NCBI RefSeq assembly: GCF_020622345.1
Contig: NZ_JACNMO010000025.1
Location: 1 to 64,000, forward strand
DNA: 64,000 nucleotides
Reading direction: 5' to 3'
Source of the DNA: Roseobacter weihaiensis
GTDB lineage: Bacteria > Pseudomonadota > Alphaproteobacteria > Rhodobacterales > Rhodobacteraceae
A program made the position numbers and the translations under genes. This document shows positions 55,052 through 63,822 of the stretch, one piece after another. Below the pieces are notes generated by a model. That model saw only the letters and a list, made by a program, of their open reading frames with translations. It searched no databases and had not been told where the DNA came from. How positions within the stretch are numbered: position 1 is the first letter of the stretch; every line of letters starts with the position of its first letter.

Positions 55052-55477
55052 ATGGACATCACCTTGAGAAAAGCGCGCGCGATCATTCGCAAGACGCTGG
55101 AAAAAGGCCGCGAGATGGAGCTCAAACCGCTCTCGGTCATTGTGCTGGACGCAGGCGGCCATGTGCAGGCCTTTGAGCGTGAGGACGGTGCGTCGGTCGG
55201 TCGTTTTGCCATCGCGCATGGCAAGGCCTATGGCGCGGTGATGCTGGGAATGACCGGCACGGCGCAGGCGGAACGCGCCGCAACCGGGCCGCAGTTCATG
55301 GCCGCGATGAACGGCCTTTACGGCGGTCAGGTGGTCCCGGTACCCGGTGGCGTGCTGCTGCGTGGCAAGAAGGGCAATGTGATCGGTGCCGTCGGCGTCA
55401 CCGGCGATCTGTCTGAAAACGACATGGCGGCGGCCCTGGCGGGGGTCGAAGCGGTTGGGTTGACGGGCGAGGGGTAA
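55052..55477 (+). CDS. glcG: GlcG/HbpS family heme-binding-like protein
   Basis: A 141-residue GlcG/HbpS-type protein. The family core is present as LSVIVLDAGGHVQAFERED (about 28-46), KAYGAVMLGMT and the PVPGGVLL turn with IGAVGVTGD. Members bind heme or act in extracellular sensing, and a copy lies next to glcB in glycolate operons, as here, 52 bases after malate synthase. No signal peptide is seen, so a cytoplasmic role is likely. The reaction, if any, is unknown. Confidence 0.85.
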   Translation: MDITLRKARAIIRKTLEKGREMELKPLSVIVLDAGGHVQAFEREDGASVGRFAIAHGKAYGAVMLGMTGTAQAERAATGPQFMAAMNGLYGGQVVPVPGGVLLRGKKGNVIGAVGVTGDLSENDMAAALAGVEAVGLTGEG

Positions 55478-55610
55478 GCGTCGTCTGCGCTGAAAAATCA
55501 GGCAGCCGGAGGTGTTTTTGGCATTTGCGCACAGGCCTCTGCGCGCTCAGGGGCTGTTAACCACCCGTGTGCAAGGCTATATAACAGCGAAGCTTGCGAG
55601 AGGGAGCATG

Positions 55611-56387
55611 ATGAACCGTCCGGTTGTCGGCATTATCGGCAATTTTTATCTGCTGAACGACGAGTACCCGGCCCATGCGGGCGGTACGATGAATTCCGCG
55701 GCCATTGCGGAGGTGTCGGGATGCATGCCGATGCTGATCCCGTCTGACCCGTCGTTTGTCTCCGTACCGGAGCTGATGGACCTGTGTGACGGGTTCCTGT
55801 TCACAGGGGGGCGGCCGAACGTGCACCCCGAAGAATACGGCGAGCCAGAAACCGAGGCGCATGGCGCATTCGACCGCGCGCGCGACACGGTGGCGCTGTC
55901 GCTGATCCGGGCCGCGACCGAGCGGGGGCAGCCCTTCCTTGGGATCTGTCGCGGTTTTCAGGAGGTCAATGTGGCGATGGGGGGCGCGCTTTACCCCGAG
56001 ATCCGCGAATTGCCCGGACGCATGAACCACCGCATGCCGCCGGATGGGACGCTGGATGAGAAATTTGAGCTGCGACATACCGTGCGGTTTGCCCCGGGCG
56101 GCGTGTTTCACCGCTTGATGGGGGCCGAGGAGGTGATGACCAACACGCTGCACGGCCAGGGCATCAAAACGGCGGGGGACCGGGTGGTGATCGATGGCCA
56201 TGCCGAGGACGGCACGCCAGAGGCGATTTATCTCGAGGACGCGCCCGGCTTCACGCTCGCGGTGCAGTGGCATCCTGAATACAAGGCCGCCGAAGATCCG
56301 GTGTCGCGCAACCTGTTCGGGGCCTTCGGCGAGGCGTGCCGCGCGTGGTCGCAAAGCCGCACACCCCGTCCCGCTCAGGTCGCATGA
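55611..56387 (+). CDS. Gamma-glutamyl-gamma-aminobutyrate hydrolase-like class I amidotransferase
   Basis: A 258-residue class I glutamine amidotransferase of the PuuD/peptidase C26 type. The nucleophile elbow LGICRGFQEVNV contains Cys113, and QWHPEY near the C-terminus supplies the His-Glu pair. PuuD cleaves gamma-glutamyl-GABA in putrescine catabolism, but no other puu gene is adjacent, so the substrate is a guess. Two ATGs, at 55608 and 55611, are possible; GAGG at 55600 gives better spacing to the second. A weak hydrophobic frame upstream is not used. Confidence 0.87.
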   Translation: MNRPVVGIIGNFYLLNDEYPAHAGGTMNSAAIAEVSGCMPMLIPSDPSFVSVPELMDLCDGFLFTGGRPNVHPEEYGEPETEAHGAFDRARDTVALSLIRAATERGQPFLGICRGFQEVNVAMGGALYPEIRELPGRMNHRMPPDGTLDEKFELRHTVRFAPGGVFHRLMGAEEVMTNTLHGQGIKTAGDRVVIDGHAEDGTPEAIYLEDAPGFTLAVQWHPEYKAAEDPVSRNLFGAFGEACRAWSQSRTPRPAQVA

Positions 56388-56406
56388 GCGGCCCCATAGC
56401 CCGACC

Positions 56407-57165
56407 TCACATCATCCCGCCCGCGATTTCAATGGCTTGACCGTTGACACTTTCGGCACCGGGCGACACCAGCCACATCGCGGCGGCGGCCACCTCAGCC
56501 GGGGCAATCAGACGTTTGTGCCGATTGGCAGAGGTCATCATCTCGCGTGCGTCCGCCGCGCTGACCCCGGCCCGCTCGGAGATGGACGCGGTATTGCGTG
56601 TGACAATCTCGGTGTCCACATAGGCAGGGCAAAGCGCGTTGAAGGTGTAGGGTCGGCCCAGATAATCCTCGCTCAACGCGCGGATCAGACCCACCACCCC
56701 ATGTTTTGACGCTGTGTAGCAGGAGGCCCCCTGCAGGCCGCGCAGCCCGGCGACGGAGGAGACGGCGATCACGCGCCCCCAGTCCGTGCGCCGCATGGAG
56801 CGGAGCGCCTCGCGGAGGGTCAGGAAGGTGCCGTCGAGGTTGGTGGCCATTATGTCACGCCAGAAGGCCAGATCGGTCTTGTGCAGCGCGCGCCCCTCCG
56901 CAATCCCGGCATTTGCAATGCAGATCTGGATTGGCCCGCGGGCGGCCACCGCGCGTTGAAACGTGGCGATCACGTCGGCCTCATCACGCACGTCCATCGC
57001 CAGACCAAAGAGCCCTTCAACCTCCGCCGCGACCGCGTCCAGCACCGCTTGGCGCCGTCCGGTTATGGTGACCAGAACACCCGCCTCGGCCAGCGCGCGG
57101 GCGATGGCCAGACCAATGCCCGTCCCGCCTCCTGTGACAAGGGCGTGTTTTCCAGCCAGTTCCAT
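56407..57165 (-). CDS. SDR family oxidoreductase
   Basis: A 252-residue classical SDR: TGGGTGIG (10-17), NAG in CIANAGIAEG, the catalytic Ser in AVSSVAGLRG and the YTASK pair (about 148-152). LFGLAMDVRDEADV after the third strand is typical. It resembles 3-hydroxybutyrate or 3-oxoacyl-ACP-type dehydrogenases; the closing VNGQAIEIAGGM matches that group. It converges on the amidotransferase gene. Substrate unknown. Confidence 0.88.
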   Translation of the reverse strand: MELAGKHALVTGGGTGIGLAIARALAEAGVLVTITGRRQAVLDAVAAEVEGLFGLAMDVRDEADVIATFQRAVAARGPIQICIANAGIAEGRALHKTDLAFWRDIMATNLDGTFLTLREALRSMRRTDWGRVIAVSSVAGLRGLQGASCYTASKHGVVGLIRALSEDYLGRPYTFNALCPAYVDTEIVTRNTASISERAGVSAADAREMMTSANRHKRLIAPAEVAAAAMWLVSPGAESVNGQAIEIAGGMM

Positions 57166-57342
57166 CCGATTCCCTCCTGTGTTTGGGACAGCTTAAGGGG
57201 GCAGGGCGGCCCTGCAACCCTGTGCGGCAGGGATTGAACTCCACGGGCCGCCCGGCGTATATCGAAACAGCATCTTCACCCGGCTGCAGGACCGCAAGGC
57301 GCGCCGTGCGATCTGGGGGAGCCGTCCTGAAGGAGATCACCG

Positions 57343-57792
57343 ATGAAATGGTTCGACATGCCCCCCCTCTGGCTGCTGGCCTTTGCTGTCATGGCCTATC
57401 TTCAGGCCCGGTTCTTTGATCTGGGGCTGAGCCTTGCCAATCCGGTCACGCTGCTGCTGTCGGGCCTTCTGGTGGGGGGTGGCATTGTTCTGACCGGCTT
57501 GGCGGTGCTGGAATTCAGACGCCACAGCACGACGATTGTGCCTCACCAGGTCCCCACGGAGCTGATCCAGACCGGTGTCTTCAAGCGCAGCCGCAATCCC
57601 ATCTACCTGGCGGATGTCCTGCTGTTGCTGGGGTTGATCCTGTGGTGGGATGCGGTTTTGTCACTTGTGCTGGTGCCCATTTTCTTTTGGGTGCTGGAGA
57701 CACGTTTTGTCATCCCCGAAGAGAACCGCATGCGCCGGACGTTCCGGGCCGATTTTGCACGATATGCCGAAAAAACACGGCGTTGGGTGTGA
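57343..57792 (+). CDS. Isoprenylcysteine carboxyl methyltransferase family membrane protein
   Basis: A 149-residue membrane methyltransferase of the ICMT/PEMT fold with four or five helices. The SAM-binding and active-site region is visible as SRNPIYLADVLLLLG (about 83-97) and the C-terminal RFVIPEENRMRRTFRADFARYAEKTRRW block. Bacterial members methylate unknown small substrates or isoprenoid thiols; prenylated proteins are not expected here. AAGGAGATCACCG precedes the ATG at 57343. It stands alone. Confidence 0.86.
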   Translation: MKWFDMPPLWLLAFAVMAYLQARFFDLGLSLANPVTLLLSGLLVGGGIVLTGLAVLEFRRHSTTIVPHQVPTELIQTGVFKRSRNPIYLADVLLLLGLILWWDAVLSLVLVPIFFWVLETRFVIPEENRMRRTFRADFARYAEKTRRWV

Positions 57793-57917
57793 AATCTGCC
57801 CCGCTGTTAGCGCTCACAACAAAGCCGCACCTTGTGCCTCGGCCCCGATCCGGCTAGTGGACATCGCACTTCTGTGCACCAGATTGCTCAAAAACGTACG
57901 AAACGGGGGACCTCCAA

Positions 57918-59492
57918 TTGAAGATCGGGACACCAAAAGAGATTTTTGAGGGTGAAGCGCGCGTCGCAATGACACCCGACAGCGCGCTGCAATTGCAAAA
58001 GCTCGGACATGACTGCGTTATTGAAACCGGCGCGGGTGAGAAGGCGGGATTTGCCGACAAGGCCTACAAAGACGCCGGTGTGTCGGTGGTCAAAACAGCC
58101 GCGGCCCTCTTTAAGGCCGCCGATGTGGTGGCCAAGGTGCGCGCGCCCTCGGATGCGGAAGTCAAACGCCTGCGCGAGGGTCAGACGCTGATCTCGTTCT
58201 TCAACCCGGCGGGCAATACCGAGCTGATGGAAGCGGCGGCCAAGAAAGGTGCCACCGTCATCGCGATGGATATGGTGCCGCGGATCAGTCGCGCGCAGAA
58301 GATGGATGCGCTGAGTTCCATGGCCAACATCGCAGGCTACCGGGCTGTGATCGAGGCGGGCAACAACTTTGGCCGTTTCTTTACCGGCCAGGTGACCGCT
58401 GCCGGCAAGGTTCCTCCGGCCAAGGTGCTGGTGGTCGGCGCTGGTGTGGCCGGTCTGGCCGCCATCGGCACAGCAACGAGCCTTGGCGCGATTACCTACG
58501 CCTTTGACGTGCGGCCCGAAGTGGCCGAGCAGATCGAGAGCATGGGAGCGGAGTTTGTCTTCCTCGAATTCGAAGAGGCGTCTCAGGACAGCTCGGCCAC
58601 GGGCGGCTATGCGGCCCCTTCGAGCCCTGAATTTCGTGAAAAGCAGCTGGAAAAGTTCCGCGAGATGGCGCCCGATATCGATATCGTCATCTGTACGGCC
58701 CTGATCCCCAACCGCGAAGCGCCCGAGCTCTGGACCGAGGATATGGTCAAGATGATGAAGCCGGGATCGGTGATCGTCGACCTTGCCGCAGAGAAGGGCG
58801 GCAACTGCAAGCTGACGGTGATGGACGAGAAAATCGTCACCGACAACGGTGTGACCATCGTGGGCTACACGGATTTCCCAAGCCGGATGGCGGCGCAGGC
58901 CTCGACGCTTTACGCGACGAACATCCGCCACATGATGACGGATCTGACACCGGAAAAAGATGGCGTGATCCATCATAACATGGAAGATGACGTGATCCGC
59001 GGGGCGACGATCACCCACGCCTCGGAGGTGACCTATCCGCCGCCCCCGCCCAAGGTGGCGGCCATCGCGGCGGCCCCCAAAAAGGACAAGCCAAAGGAGT
59101 TGACCGCCGAGGAGAAGCGCGCCGAGGAAGTTGCCGCGTTCAAGAAGCAGACCCAGACACAGGTCGGGCTGCTGGCCCTGGGCGGTGCCTTGGTGCTGGC
59201 GGTGGGTCTGGTGGCCCCGGCAAGCTTCATGCAGCATTTCATCGTTTTCATCCTGTCGGTCTTTATCGGTTTCCAGGTGATCTGGGGCGTGGCGCACAGC
59301 CTGCACACGCCGCTGATGGCGGTCACCAATGCGATCTCCTCGATCATCATTCTGGGCGCGCTCATTCAGATCGGATCGAGTTCGCTGCTGATCACGCTGC
59401 TGGCGGCACTCGCGGTTTTCATGGCTTCGATCAACATATTTGGCGGTTTTCTCGTGACACGGCGCATGCTCGCCATGTTCCAGAAATCTTAA
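57918..59492 (+). CDS. pntA: NAD(P) transhydrogenase subunit alpha
   Basis: A 524-residue PntA that couples hydride transfer from NADH to NADP+ to proton inflow. The NAD-binding dI part (about 1-385) starts MKIGTPKEIFEGEARVAMTP and contains the VVGAGVAGLAAIGTA nucleotide motif. It is followed by a Pro/Lys linker and four membrane helices (about 416-515). This long single-chain form matches enterobacterial PntA rather than the split PntAA/PntAB of Rhodobacter capsulatus relatives. It starts with TTG, preceded by a GGGGGACC ribosome-site-like sequence. Confidence 0.93.
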   Translation: MKIGTPKEIFEGEARVAMTPDSALQLQKLGHDCVIETGAGEKAGFADKAYKDAGVSVVKTAAALFKAADVVAKVRAPSDAEVKRLREGQTLISFFNPAGNTELMEAAAKKGATVIAMDMVPRISRAQKMDALSSMANIAGYRAVIEAGNNFGRFFTGQVTAAGKVPPAKVLVVGAGVAGLAAIGTATSLGAITYAFDVRPEVAEQIESMGAEFVFLEFEEASQDSSATGGYAAPSSPEFREKQLEKFREMAPDIDIVICTALIPNREAPELWTEDMVKMMKPGSVIVDLAAEKGGNCKLTVMDEKIVTDNGVTIVGYTDFPSRMAAQASTLYATNIRHMMTDLTPEKDGVIHHNMEDDVIRGATITHASEVTYPPPPPKVAAIAAAPKKDKPKELTAEEKRAEEVAAFKKQTQTQVGLLALGGALVLAVGLVAPASFMQHFIVFILSVFIGFQVIWGVAHSLHTPLMAVTNAISSIIILGALIQIGSSSLLITLLAALAVFMASINIFGGFLVTRRMLAMFQKS

Positions 59493-59505
59493 GGGGTAGG
59501 GGACA

Positions 59506-61002
59506 ATGGACTTCGGATTTACGATAGCGGCCTATGCGGTCGCGGCAGTTCTCTTTATCCTCAGCCTGGGCGGTCTGAGCGGACAGGAAAGTGCCAAACG
59601 CGCGGTTTGGTACGGCATCGTCGGGATGGGCATCGCGGTTGTGGCGACGTTGATCGGCCCCGGACAGGGGCTTGGCATCGTCTCGATCGTGCTGATCGCT
59701 TTGGGGGCGGCTGTGGGCTATCAGTTGGCCACCAAGGTGCAGATGACCCAGATGCCCGAGCTGGTGGCGATCATGCATTCCCTTGTAGGGCTTGCAGCGG
59801 TCTTCGTGGGCTTTAATGCCGATATCATGATCAACACCGTGGCGGACCTCTATGCGGCCAATGGCGGCACGCTGGGCGCCACCCTGGACGATGGCATCAC
59901 CGCCGTGGGCCTGCCCAAGGAGGTCCATGACGGGCTGTCGTCCTTTGGCCAGCTTATCGCCAAGAAATCCGGGGTGGAGATCGGCATCCTGCGGGTCGAG
60001 CTGGTGCTGGGCATCTGGATCGGGGCCGTGACCTTCACCGGGTCGGTCATCGCCTATGGCAAACTGGCCGGCAAGGTGGATACCTCGGCCAAGAAGCTGC
60101 CGGGGGGTCATCTGCTGAACGCTGGTGCCGCGGCGCTTTCACTGCTCTTTACGGTCATGTATCTGGGCGGTTCGGGCAGTTGGACGCTGGTGCTGCTCAC
60201 GCTGCTGGCGCTGTTTATCGGCTATCATCTGATCATGGGCATCGGTGGCGCGGATATGCCGGTCGTGGTCTCCATGCTGAACAGCTATTCCGGCTGGGCG
60301 GCGGCGGCGATTGGTTTCTCGCTTGGCAACGACCTGCTGATCGTGGTGGGCGCGCTCGTTGGCTCTTCGGGCGCGATTCTCAGCTACATCATGTGCAAGG
60401 CGATGAACCGGTCGTTCATCAGCGTGATCCTGGGCGGTTTCGGCGGTCCGGCGGGCGAGCAGATGGCGGTCGAAGGCGAACAGGTGGCCATCGAAGCCGA
60501 CGGTGTTGCGACGGCCCTGAACGAGGCCGATTCCGTGGTCATCATCCCCGGCTACGGCATGGCGGTGGCGCAGGCCCAGCAGGCGGTGTCCGAGCTGGTG
60601 CGCAAGCTGCGCGCCAAGGGCAAGACCGTCCGCTTTGCGATCCATCCGGTCGCGGGCCGGTTGCCCGGACACATGAACGTGCTGCTGGCGGAGGCCAAGG
60701 TGCCCTACGACATCGTGCTGGAGATGGACGAGATCAACGACGACTTCCCGGAAACGGATGTGGCCATCGTGATCGGCTCGAACGACATCGTGAACCCGGC
60801 CGCGCAGGAGGATCCCAACAGCCCCATCGCCGGCATGCCGGTGCTGGAATGTTGGAAGGCCAAGCAGGTGTTTGTATCCAAACGGGGGCAAGGCACAGGC
60901 TACTCCGGGATCGAGAACCCGCTGTTCTTTAAAGAGAACACGCGGATGTTCTACGGGGACGCCAAGGCGAGCCTGGATAAGCTGCTGCCGATGATCGACT
61001 AG
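59506..61002 (+). CDS. pntB: NAD(P) transhydrogenase subunit beta
   Basis: A 498-residue PntB: about eight or nine membrane helices (to about 290) forming the proton channel with PntA, then the NADP-binding dIII domain with [16 protein letters not shown] (about 344-359), [18 protein letters not shown] and the [13 protein letters not shown] loop. All conserved dIII motifs are intact. It follows pntA by 13 bases and ends just before a strong terminator, so pntAB is a two-gene unit that supplies NADPH. Confidence 0.96.
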   Translation: MDFGFTIAAYAVAAVLFILSLGGLSGQESAKRAVWYGIVGMGIAVVATLIGPGQGLGIVSIVLIALGAAVGYQLATKVQMTQMPELVAIMHSLVGLAAVFVGFNADIMINTVADLYAANGGTLGATLDDGITAVGLPKEVHDGLSSFGQLIAKKSGVEIGILRVELVLGIWIGAVTFTGSVIAYGKLAGKVDTSAKKLPGGHLLNAGAAALSLLFTVMYLGGSGSWTLVLLTLLALFIGYHLIMGIGGADMPVVVSMLNSYSGWAAAAIGFSLGNDLLIVVGALVGSSGAILSYIMCKAMNRSFISVILGGFGGPAGEQMAVEGEQVAIEADGVATALNEADSVVIIPGYGMAVAQAQQAVSELVRKLRAKGKTVRFAIHPVAGRLPGHMNVLLAEAKVPYDIVLEMDEINDDFPETDVAIVIGSNDIVNPAAQEDPNSPIAGMPVLECWKAKQVFVSKRGQGTGYSGIENPLFFKENTRMFYGDAKASLDKLLPMID

Positions 61003-61051
61003 AAACGGACGGGAAGGCCTTTGTGGCTTTCGGTTACCGCCAAAGTTACCA

Positions 61052-61087
61052 AACGCCCGGTACTTCCCGTACCGGGCGTTGCTTTTT
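61052..61087 (+). terminator. Rho-independent terminator after pntB
   Basis: AACGCCCGGTAC (61052-61063) pairs perfectly with GTACCGGGCGTT (61069-61080) around TTCCC, and GCTTTTT follows. Twelve uninterrupted pairs plus a T-tract make this one of the clearest terminators in the window. Confidence 0.92.
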
Positions 61088-61093
61088 CAGGGC

Positions 61094-61152
61094 TTGCCAA
61101 AAACGAGAGACCGGCATATATCTTACTATATTAGTCAGGATACGGGTCTCTC
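61094..61152 (+). promoter_or_regulatory. Promoter with inverted repeat upstream of the 61153 gene
   Basis: TTGCCA (61094-61099), 17 bases, TATATC (61117-61122) is a good sigma70-like promoter. GAGAGACC (61105-61112) and GGTCTCTC (61145-61152) are perfect inverted arms flanking the -10 and the start codon. The left arm lies in the promoter spacer, so the pair is more likely a DNA operator than an RNA hairpin. Confidence 0.5.
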
Positions 61153-61524
61153 ATGAACCTTCACTCGCTTGCCTTCACCGACACTGCACCGCAGCCAACC
61201 CCGGATCGGCCCGCATCCTGCGGGATCACTGCCCTACGTAAAAGCGGGCATGTTGCGCGGCTGCACGGTTCTTCGAATGATCCGCTTGTATCGGTGTTGC
61301 TGAGTTTGTCGTCTGTGCTGCACAAACGGCTGGTCTTTTTCGAAGACACTGCGCCTGAGGTTTCCTTTGACGAGGCATGGCTGCTTAACCTCTTTGACGC
61401 GGTGCGGGCAGGGGACAAAGACAGATACTGCTTTGCGCTGCTCAGCCGTATGAGCAAGGCAGATGCGGCAGAGATACATTTCGCGGTGTGCAAAGCGGCG
61501 TGGACACTGGACGCCGCAGCCTGA
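61153..61524 (+). CDS. Hypothetical protein, 123 residues
   Basis: A soluble 123-residue protein I do not recognise. The first 25 residues are Thr/Pro-rich, the middle is hydrophobic (SVLLSLSSVLHKRLVFFED), and the end is helical and Ala-rich. The AGGA ribosome site is 12 bases away from the ATG, so translation may be modest; the start codon directly abuts one arm of the inverted repeat. Codon use looks native. It precedes dps by 62 bases on the same strand and may share its transcript. Confidence 0.6.
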   Translation: MNLHSLAFTDTAPQPTPDRPASCGITALRKSGHVARLHGSSNDPLVSVLLSLSSVLHKRLVFFEDTAPEVSFDEAWLLNLFDAVRAGDKDRYCFALLSRMSKADAAEIHFAVCKAAWTLDAAA

Positions 61525-61586
61525 GGCTCTATGGTTAGGCCAGCCAGCCGCCGCCAGCCTCAACCATTCGAAAAGGAAATTGACAG

Positions 61587-62057
61587 ATGACACAACCAGC
61601 GGCAGATCTCAGTCCGACGGCACGCGAAGCAATCACCGACGCTTTGAACCAATGCGTTGCAGAAACGACAGTGGTCACGATGATGGCGCAAAACTTTCAT
61701 TGGAACGTGACAGGCATGGCGTTTGGCCCGCTGCACGATCTGTTCCAGACCATATACGAAGACCACTTTATCGCGCAGGATGACCTAGCGGAGCGGATCA
61801 AGGCGCTGGAGGCGCATGCCGAAGGAACCCTTGAGGGGATGCTGAAGCGGTCGAAGATTGCCGAACATGACGGACATGCGGATGACAAGACCATGATCGC
61901 GGCGATGCGTGATGCGCAGGTCGGGGTCGCAGCAACGCTGGCCGAAGCGGGCGCGTTGGCTGCCGAACACGGCGATACGCTGACCGAAGATCTCTGTATC
62001 GCGCGCGGTCAAACCCATGAGAAATTCGCCTGGATGCTGCGCGCTCTGCTCGGCTGA
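61587..62057 (+). CDS. dps: DNA-protection ferritin Dps
   Basis: A 156-residue Dps that forms a 12-subunit shell, oxidises Fe(II) with peroxide and protects DNA. The intersubunit ferroxidase ligands are present: His38 in QNFHWNVTG, His50 and Asp in GPLHDLFQ, and Asp66/Glu69-type acids in AQDDLAERI. The N-terminus is short and weakly basic, so DNA binding may be limited. AAAGGAAA supplies a ribosome site. No OxyR-like site was found by eye. It converges directly on the DUF1289 gene. Confidence 0.94.
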   Translation: MTQPAADLSPTAREAITDALNQCVAETTVVTMMAQNFHWNVTGMAFGPLHDLFQTIYEDHFIAQDDLAERIKALEAHAEGTLEGMLKRSKIAEHDGHADDKTMIAAMRDAQVGVAATLAEAGALAAEHGDTLTEDLCIARGQTHEKFAWMLRALLG

Positions 62058-62312
62058 TCATCCGCCTGACGAAATCGGGTTTGGCACACCTTTCTTGGCG
62101 CAGCGCCGCGCATAGGCACCCCGCCATGCCTTGTATTTGCCCAAGGCTTCCTGTTGGCGCATCAGCATCTGGACAAACGCCTGACGGTGTTTGTCCTTTT
62201 TCAAGGATTTGAACAACGACTTTTGCGTTTTGGTCATCGCACAGCCAATGCAGTGTCCCTGACGTTTGTACTTGCACACGTCAATACAGGGGCTTGGCAC
62301 TTTACCCTTCAT
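62058..62312 (-). CDS. DUF1289 family protein
   Basis: An 84-residue DUF1289 protein with the cysteine motif PSPCIDVCKYKRQGHCIGC (about 6-24), four Cys that probably bind a metal or Fe-S cluster, and a basic Lys/Arg-rich remainder. The ATG at 62312 is the family start. Its stop immediately follows the dps stop on the other strand. Function is unknown; some members accompany iron or fumarate-metabolism genes. Confidence 0.85.
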   Translation of the reverse strand: MKGKVPSPCIDVCKYKRQGHCIGCAMTKTQKSLFKSLKKDKHRQAFVQMLMRQQEALGKYKAWRGAYARRCAKKGVPNPISSGG

Positions 62313-62594
62313 CACAGATCTCCCGGCAGTCTGGCAAAGATCGGGGCAGACCTTCGGACGCAATCGTGGGCCAGAAAAAAGCGGGGCAGACAAAGGGTAT
62401 CATCATAGATAAAGTATCTGATAAAAATAATCGGGATTACAAGTCGAAACTTGATCGTGTGACGATCTATCCGGGACGCCTTCCGGTGTAGCGGGACAAC
62501 GATGTAGCGGTTGTAGCGGGACAACGATTTCTGCAGTGAATGACAAAGATTTCTGCAGCAAACGATTTTTTTAGAACAAGGCTTAAAGTCTCGT
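62313..62594. other. Non-coding AT-rich region with direct repeats
   Basis: No gene is supported here. Near 62395-62450 the sequence is markedly AT-rich. Downstream are repeated words listed separately, and a run ACGATTTTTTT at 62562-62570. The stretch separates native-looking genes from a lower-GC segment with a gene fragment and LysR regulator, so it may be a junction of acquired DNA. Confidence 0.4.
62488..62558. repeat. Two overlapping short direct-repeat pairs
   Basis: GTAGCGGGACAACGAT occurs at 62488-62503 and 62513-62528, a 25-base period, and GATTTCTGCAG occurs at 62526-62536 and 62548-62558, a 22-base period. The second pair starts inside the last copy of the first. With only two copies of each they are not a CRISPR. 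They could be protein-binding iterons or the scar of a mobile element. Confidence 0.75.
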
Positions 62595-62804
62595 TCAAGC
62601 GACAGCCAAACCCACAATACCCCCCGCATAGAAGCAAACGTCCCCGTCAGGCCGTCTGCAAGGATCACCCCATAGGTGCCCGAGGTCAACCGGACCTTCG
62701 TCGAGAGTTATGCCAAGGTCGGCAGAGCGGGACTTTGCTGCCGTTCGTGCCAGCTCATCGAATGTCCGCTTGTCTATCAAGTCATGCTCAAGCGTGTCCC
62801 GCAA
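62595..62804 (-). pseudogene. Possible gene fragment, about 69 codons
   Basis: A minus-strand frame of 69 codons, LIDKRTFDELARTAAKSR...GHLWGDPCRRPDGDVCFYAGG, reads like part of a real protein but is too short to be one and has no ribosome site or credible start. It lies ten bases after the LysR stop on the same strand. I cannot name a parent family. It may be a decayed remnant or chance frame. Confidence 0.3.
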
Positions 62805-62813
62805 AAAGGACGG

Positions 62814-63707
62814 CTAGCCCTTCTTTTGTGGCGACTTCGATTTGACGAACCGAACGAAGCCATCGAGCACTGGCGATGTCTTCGCTGGGTGGCAAGCAAG
62901 GGCGAGCGGTAGCTTAGGTGATTTGCCTTCGATCGGGATGAAAGCAACATCGTCGCGCCCCAGCTGCTTCATCGAACCGATTACGAATCCAACACCGTGA
63001 CCTGCCCCAATGAGACCTAGAACGGCAATCGAGTTGCCGACCTCTTGCCGAATGCGGGGCGAGAAGCCTGCCTTGGTACACATTGCGATAATGCGATCAT
63101 AAATAAATGGACCAGTGCGCCTTTCGACCAACACGAACTCCTCGCGCGCCAGATCGGCGACCCGAATTGACTTCCGGTCGGCGTACGGATGATCGCTTGG
63201 CAAAACGTTTACATAGGGTGCTACGCTGATTGGATGAAACTGAAGGTTTGGGGCGGCGGTCAAGGGATGAACGAAGCCCGCATCGAGGCGCCCAGTAGCA
63301 ACTCCCTCTTCGATATCACCTGAAAGACCCTCTTTCAATTCGAGGCGAACATCTGGTCGCAGGCTGGCAAAATCCCGAAGCAACTTCGGAACGTCCCCAA
63401 TGAATGAGACAGGCGTGTAGCCGATGCGAAGCTGGCCGGATAGACCGCTCGCGATGGAAACAGCTGTTTCGAATACGACGGCCGAACGTTCGAGCAGATC
63501 ACGCGCATGGGGAAGGAATTGTCGCCCGGTCTCCAGAAGCGACACACCCGCACGCGAGCGGTCGAACAAACGCATCCCAAGTTCGTCCTCTAGGCGCGCG
63601 ATTCGGATACTGAACGCGGGCTGGCTCACACCGAGTTCCGCAGCAGCTGATCGGAAGTTGAGCGTTCGCGCCAACGTGCAAAAGGCTTCGAGACCGCGAA
63701 GGTCCAC
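62814..63707 (-). CDS. LysR family transcriptional regulator
   Basis: A 297-residue LysR regulator: winged helix-turn-helix (about 1-60) with FRSAAAELGVSQPAFSIRIARLE split across the recognition helix as LGVSQPAFSIRI, then a two-lobe effector domain starting at LRIGYTPVSF. GGAGG lies eight bases before the GTG at 63707 (MDLRGLEAF), preferred over a GTG at 63716. It is divergent from a truncated exported protein gene across a 115-base gap, the usual arrangement for a LysR target. Codon use is less GC-biased than in the main cluster. Confidence 0.92.
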   Translation of the reverse strand: MDLRGLEAFCTLARTLNFRSAAAELGVSQPAFSIRIARLEDELGMRLFDRSRAGVSLLETGRQFLPHARDLLERSAVVFETAVSIASGLSGQLRIGYTPVSFIGDVPKLLRDFASLRPDVRLELKEGLSGDIEEGVATGRLDAGFVHPLTAAPNLQFHPISVAPYVNVLPSDHPYADRKSIRVADLAREEFVLVERRTGPFIYDRIIAMCTKAGFSPRIRQEVGNSIAVLGLIGAGHGVGFVIGSMKQLGRDDVAFIPIEGKSPKLPLALACHPAKTSPVLDGFVRFVKSKSPQKKG

Positions 63708-63822
63708 GCCAGACACCTCCAGCTAATAAACAAAGACTATCAACTATAATCGCATCTTTATTGGAACAGATCAACCAAGCACCCCACTTCAGCGTAAATG
63801 CAACACGTTGAGGAGTTCGTTT
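63708..63822. promoter_or_regulatory. Divergent LysR-target intergenic region
   Basis: This AT-rich gap should hold the LysR-binding site and promoters for both genes. A TATAAT (63745-63750) faces the plus-strand gene, but no matching -35 is evident. I see T-N11-A candidates but none distinctive enough to call an operator. Confidence 0.45.

Noticed and set aside
62488-62558. Possible CRISPR or iteron array
   Set aside because: Only two copies of each word, with no regular spacers and no cas or replication gene nearby.
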